A stretch of DNA of 41,107 nt from a virus. How positions within the stretch are numbered: the stretch's first letter is position 1; each line of letters opens with the position of its first letter. The translations under genes were made by a program, and so were the position numbers. The DNA is taken from positions 1-41,107 of IMG/VR virus record IMGVR_UViG_3300047320_000339; one strand, 5' to 3'. Below the pieces are notes generated by a model, which saw nothing but the letters and a program-made list of their open reading frames with translations, did no database searches and had not been told where the DNA came from. Below are positions 37,997-41,107 of this stretch, one piece after another.

Positions 37997-39121
37997 TCAA
38001 GGAGCTTTTGCCGTCACCTTTGGAATTTTCTTCCAAGCATATCTAAACTTGTTCTCTACAAGTCTAAAGCTAAACTCAGACATCGCGATAGTTAGAATTA
38101 TAAAGAAAGGGAATTTTAAAAAGCTAAGCTCTTTGATAATTACACTATCATCCAAAATAAAAACGTACTTCGTTATCGAAAGGGCGATGAAGTGTGTGAG
38201 ATAAATAGAGTAAGATCTCGACCCAACATATAGACACACTTTCTCAAACTTTTCACTGAACAAAAAGTAGCTCCGGTTATAGCTTGCAATGAATACCATC
38301 ACTCCTGAAAGCAGTGCAACCACTCCCACCTGAAAACTAACGATAGGATTGGGGTCCGTAAAAATGCAAAGCAAGAAGGTCAGAACAAGCAGCACTGCCA
38401 AAGCCAGTACTTTGTGGGACATAAATTTAGGATTAAACCTCTGGTAGGTTTCTTTTGTGCTTAACACGGCAATGATTACCCCTAACGCAATAGCATCTGT
38501 TCGAAGCGGCCAGCCCATAGGAGTATTCGAATTCAATGTCCTCGGGATAAAGAATTGAGCCACAATAATTATTGCCATCACAATGCACAAGTTTCTGTTC
38601 TTGAACATAAACAGAAAAATTGGCAGCAAGAGATAAAACTGATTTTCTAAAGAAAGGCTCCAATAAACCCCAAGATTTCCGCAGTTTCCTGCTGGTCTGC
38701 AAGAAATAAAGTAAAAATTACTTGTTTGTGTTATCGCGAAAAATGCCGACTTTAACATTTCTGGTAAAGGCAGGAATGCTTGATAGTTGTTAACCGCTAT
38801 AGTCAAAGCTATTGATATGGCTATCCAAAAAAACGCGGCAGGCAAGAGCCTGAATGCTCTTTTAATATAAAACATTTTTGACTGTAACAAGAAATCAGAA
38901 CGATTCATTTTGTGGAAATCTTTGTTGATTAGACTTCTCGTTACTATGAATCCTGATACGCAGAAAAATAAATCAACACCACTTCCAAACTTACTAATAT
39001 TTAGTATTTTAAAATAAAATGAATCTGGAGGAAGTATTAACGGAATGTGAGCTAGCATCACTGTAACAATCGCAATTGCCCTTAAAACCTCAATGTCTTT
39101 GTTAATCTCTTTATCAAGCAT
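37997..39121 (-). CDS. OafA-like acyltransferase (O-antigen modification)
   Basis: 374 residues with about ten membrane helices, Acyltransferase_3 family. The N-terminus has the conserved IEVLRAIAIVTVMLAHIPL with Arg14 and catalytic-type His25, then FGSGVDLFFCVSGFIVTRSL; GVYWSLSLENQFYLLLPIFL is a second family block. It would transfer acetyl or another acyl group to surface polysaccharide from the inner membrane. It is reversed and AT-rich, in the fibre-proximal place where SfV-type and P22-like phages keep gtr or oac serotype genes. It therefore probably changes the phage receptor and the host serotype. Substrate unknown. Confidence 0.9.
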   Translation of the reverse strand: MLDKEINKDIEVLRAIAIVTVMLAHIPLILPPDSFYFKILNISKFGSGVDLFFCVSGFIVTRSLINKDFHKMNRSDFLLQSKMFYIKRAFRLLPAAFFWIAISIALTIAVNNYQAFLPLPEMLKSAFFAITQTSNFYFISCRPAGNCGNLGVYWSLSLENQFYLLLPIFLFMFKNRNLCIVMAIIIVAQFFIPRTLNSNTPMGWPLRTDAIALGVIIAVLSTKETYQRFNPKFMSHKVLALAVLLVLTFLLCIFTDPNPIVSFQVGVVALLSGVMVFIASYNRSYFLFSEKFEKVCLYVGSRSYSIYLTHFIALSITKYVFILDDSVIIKELSFLKFPFFIILTIAMSEFSFRLVENKFRYAWKKIPKVTAKAP

Positions 39122-39249
39122 CGCTTATTCACTGTTAGTTTTAGTATATTTAATAGGACTCATGAGTGTGAGGCTATTAAGTTTAAGTGGATAATAATTT
39201 AATAAAATATATTAATCAATTGGTCGTTGATCTTTTGGTCACCAAACCA

Positions 39250-39273
39250 TAAAAAAGCCCCGGCGACGGGGCA
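39250..39273 (-). terminator. Leftward terminator
   Basis: Stem GCCCC/GGGGC that on the minus strand is followed by TTTTTTATGG. It would stop leftward transcription from the right-hand end before the acyltransferase promoter. Confidence 0.7.
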
Positions 39274-39424
39274 GATAAAGACCGCGCCAATCTCAGCAGG
39301 CTGCGGGATGGGTGATTTGAGATTAGTCACTCACCATCGCAAGCGCCAACTAAAAACCCTTTCGCCTCAACCCCTTTACAAATCTGTGAGCCGCTCCGCC
39401 TTGATCAAATCTATCGATTGATAT

Positions 39425-39444
39425 TACTGTTTATCCATACAGTG
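39425..39444 (+). promoter_or_regulatory. LexA (SOS) box
   Basis: TACTG, ten bases, CAGTG: it has the CTG-N10-CAG core and agrees with the 20-base enterobacterial consensus at 16 positions. It lies 22 bases upstream of the ATG at 39466. Confidence 0.85.
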
Positions 39445-39465
39445 TTTATCAGAGGGGGATTTATC

Positions 39466-39705
39466 ATGGCGAGAGAGAATGACATACACGCGGCATTCAC
39501 TGGAGCGATAACGAAGGACGGCCGGGGGCGGCAGATTGTCACCACTGCGGCATTCCAGAAGCGGCTGGATGACCTGAACCACGTATGGACGCTGCAGGAG
39601 TGCAACCGGTGGATTCGACGTTACCAGAATTTCTTCTTCGAGCTGGTCACAGAGGAAAGCGAGAATAAGACCTGGTCGTTACGCAACATGGGATACGTGA
39701 GGTAG
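39466..39705 (+). CDS. SOS-controlled small protein
   Basis: 79 residues: MARENDIHAAFTGAITKDGR, then GRQIVTTAAFQKRLDDLNHV, WTLQECNRWIRRYQNFFFEL and a conserved-looking end SENKTWSLRNMGYVR. I recall this protein as a frequent upstream partner of UmuD-like genes in enterobacterial prophages, without a known function. AGAGGGGG stands upstream of the ATG at 39466 and the LexA box is directly upstream, so damage-inducible expression is expected. Confidence 0.75.
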   Translation: MARENDIHAAFTGAITKDGRGRQIVTTAAFQKRLDDLNHVWTLQECNRWIRRYQNFFFELVTEESENKTWSLRNMGYVR

Positions 39706-39707
39706 CC

Positions 39708-40031
39708 ATGGGATTTCCATCACCAGCTTCAGATTACATAGAGCGGCGCATCGACCTGAACGATGTACTGATGCCTCACCGCAACAACATGATCCTGATT
39801 GAGACGCCTGACGGGTTCGTGCTGGCGGACAAATCTCTGAAGCCAGCGCCGGGCGACAAGGTCGCATTCCAGATAGGCGAGTACCCGCAACTTGGAAGAC
39901 TCTTTCGTACAGGCATCATCACTTCAGAGGGTGAGACGATTGATGGAGTAGGGCTGGATGGGATTATCATTATAGGTAAGGTAACTGCTGAAATATTAAC
40001 TGTGTACGAACCGTATAGACCAATTATTTAG
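39708..40031 (+). CDS. UmuD-like protein lacking catalytic residues
   Basis: 107 residues. The first 18 (MGFPSPASDYIERRIDLN) closely match the start of mature UmuD-type proteins, and GDKVAFQIGEYPQLGRLF to GLDGIIIIGKVTAEIL follow the S24 fold. The catalytic Ser of the GDSM motif is replaced (TPDGF, about 33-37), and no Lys is found in the VKKL position (LGRLF). It is therefore probably not an autoprotease; it may act as a ready-made UmuD'-like partner or a decoy. GAGG precedes the ATG; co-transcribed with the SOS-controlled gene. Confidence 0.78.
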   Translation: MGFPSPASDYIERRIDLNDVLMPHRNNMILIETPDGFVLADKSLKPAPGDKVAFQIGEYPQLGRLFRTGIITSEGETIDGVGLDGIIIIGKVTAEILTVYEPYRPII

Positions 40032-40052
40032 AATGAAAGGAATTATATTTTT

Positions 40053-40078
40053 AAAAGCAGCTTTTAATGCTGCTTTTA
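40053..40078. terminator. Bidirectional terminator
   Basis: Stem AAAAGCAGC/GCTGCTTTT with a seven-base loop, T-rich on both sides, between the convergent UmuD-like gene and the last gene. Confidence 0.85.
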
Positions 40079-40111
40079 GTTTAAAAGAGCCGCGCATAAA
40101 GCTTACGGTTT

Positions 40112-41107
40112 TCAGGGCTTAATGAGTGTTCTAATATGGTTTATTTCATCATCATTGAATAAGTCTTTAATGTCATCATCAAGTTTAGATAAAACTTTTT
40201 CAATTAACTTTTTCTGTAACGTTTGGTGAGTTTTATCTTTAGTGGGAACTGTTAGTGCTCTCGTAACTAACTCTTTGATTTCCTTGATATCAATATACTC
40301 CTTACAAATTAGCGTGTAACAAGCTAGGTTATAGAGTAGTACCGGGTTGCTATTGTCATTCTTTACTAGCTCTTTAATTATTTTAAGAGCTCCCTGTACG
40401 TCATTGATACGTTTTAGTACGAAGGCTTTAAGTACTAGGAATTTATCATAAAGCTTATAATTTGATTTCTTATCAATCAACTTCAAGCCTTCATTGATAA
40501 AAGAGATGGCATCATGATATTTCTTTTGAGATGCAAGCTTGGCTTCATCAGTGATCGGTTTTTGTTGACTATATCGCTGAGCTGCTTCAACAGCATCTTT
40601 AGCTTTGATATAAAGAAGGTCAATTCTTAATTCAATATCGCGTTGTTTCAGTTCTTTATTTTCACGCTGTAATGAATCAATGTCATGTTTGGTTTCTTTA
40701 CTTTCTTCGTTAAGCACTTTCACTTCACTTTGAAGAACCTTATTTGCAATATTATCAAGTAACCCATATCCAAGGTAAGAAGCAATGCCAGCAAGAGAAA
40801 TCAACATAAAAATTTGTTCAATAAAAACCGAAGGTGATTTATCACCTAAAGGTAGCAGGATAGATTCATAGTTTAGATGCAAAAATGATGCAATGAATGG
40901 CAGGCATATGAATGCGGAGCCAATCCCTATTGAATGAGAACTTAGTATTTTTAGATTTTTATCTTCTTCTGTAATAGAAATTTTACCTCGCCTAAGATTA
41001 CTTCCTAAAATAGCGCCGGCTAGTATTATCAATACTAGAAAACCAAAATTAAGAAGCACTTCAACCGTAGGGTGTTTGATTAAAGAAAAATACGAGTTTT
41101 TATCCAT
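40112..41107 (-). CDS. Membrane, coiled-coil and helical-repeat protein
   Basis: 331 residues; the ATG lies at the very edge of the window, so the start is plausible but upstream sequence is unseen. Three membrane segments (about 15-37, 56-79, 94-118) are followed by a coiled coil (KVLNEESKETKHDIDSLQRE, about 128-165). A helical-repeat region of TPR type (about 170-300) contains YHDAISFINEGLKLI and VQGALKIIKELVKNDNSNPV, LLYNLACYTLI. No family name recognised. It is AT-rich and convergent with the SOS pair; it may be prophage cargo or the first host gene beyond the prophage. The plan, a membrane anchor with an interaction scaffold, is common in prophage defence proteins. Confidence 0.7.
   Translation of the reverse strand: MDKNSYFSLIKHPTVEVLLNFGFLVLIILAGAILGSNLRRGKISITEEDKNLKILSSHSIGIGSAFICLPFIASFLHLNYESILLPLGDKSPSVFIEQIFMLISLAGIASYLGYGLLDNIANKVLQSEVKVLNEESKETKHDIDSLQRENKELKQRDIELRIDLLYIKAKDAVEAAQRYSQQKPITDEAKLASQKKYHDAISFINEGLKLIDKKSNYKLYDKFLVLKAFVLKRINDVQGALKIIKELVKNDNSNPVLLYNLACYTLICKEYIDIKEIKELVTRALTVPTKDKTHQTLQKKLIEKVLSKLDDDIKDLFNDDEINHIRTLIKP

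Larger units (their letters stand above)
39122..39465. other. Intergenic control region
   Basis: No gene seen. It holds a TATACT-like -10 box for the leftward acyltransferase near 39145, a minus-strand terminator at 39250-39273 and the SOS box at 39425-39444 for the rightward pair. Confidence 0.55.

Noticed and set aside
1-41107. tRNA genes or insertion sequences
   Set aside because: No cloverleaf-like segment and no transposase or terminal inverted repeats were recognised on reading; a tRNA scan was not possible.

Overview
The window is an almost complete temperate-phage genome of the lambdoid type, integrated in or carried by a member of the Enterobacterales. The regulatory genes resemble those of the E. 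coli element e14 (YmfL-type regulator, PerC-type gene) and the lysis genes are enterobacterial. The virion genes follow the plan of Shigella phage SfV: an HK97-type head and terminase joined to a Mu-type contractile tail. The host genus cannot be fixed from the sequence; an Erwinia/Pantoea-like or other enteric host is a guess. The window begins exactly at the integrase start codon, so no attachment site could be identified.

Layout: (1) 1-1336, integrase and a convergent AlpA-like excisionase. (2) 1387-5088, a tightly coupled leftward early operon of small accessory genes, with a C4-type antisense RNA region near its start. (3) 5100-6310, the immunity switch: CI-like S24 repressor, Cro-like protein, two operator clusters built from a TTGCG-N5-CGCAA site, and a clear pR. 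(4) 6324-9526, the rightward early operon: YmfL-like regulator, DUF4222, a replication protein whose gene carries five iterons spaced exactly 23 bp apart, a PerC-like protein, a small membrane peptide and a ParB-like protein. (5) 9617-12014, an AT-rich two-gene leftward island (PD-(D/E)XK-like nuclease candidate and FRG-domain protein), possibly a defence cargo. (6) 12323-14929, KilA-N protein, DUF968 protein and Q antiterminator. (7) 14954-15225, late promoter and terminators, then a leftward membrane-protein gene. (8) 16012-17557, holin, GH19 endolysin and spanins, then two small cargo genes closed by a terminator. (9) 18621-26247, HNH protein, terminase, portal, ClpP-type protease, capsid and connectors. 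(10) 26244-37971, tail terminator, sheath, tube, frameshifted chaperone, tape measure, Mu-type baseplate, glycine-rich fibre and fibre chaperone, closed by a strong terminator. (11) 37997-41107, a leftward acyltransferase likely to alter O-antigen, an SOS-box-controlled pair including a UmuD-like protein without its catalytic residues, and a membrane/coiled-coil/helical-repeat protein reaching the window edge.

How it works together: CI would hold pL and pR shut. After induction, Cro and YmfL-like regulators, replication from the iteron origin and then Q would switch on the late promoter upstream of the tR'-like terminator, so that one rightward transcript covers lysis, head and tail genes. 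Several genes stand outside this scheme because they are AT-rich, reversed or flanked by their own signals: the FRG island, the 15.2 kb membrane gene, the 17.7-18.5 kb pair, the secreted protein at 31.2 kb, the acyltransferase and the last gene. These are the most likely cargo (moron) genes and the best places to look for new biology. A short sequence, GTGTGTGGAGAA, recurs seven times in the early regions, six of them just upstream of a start codon, and may mark module junctions.
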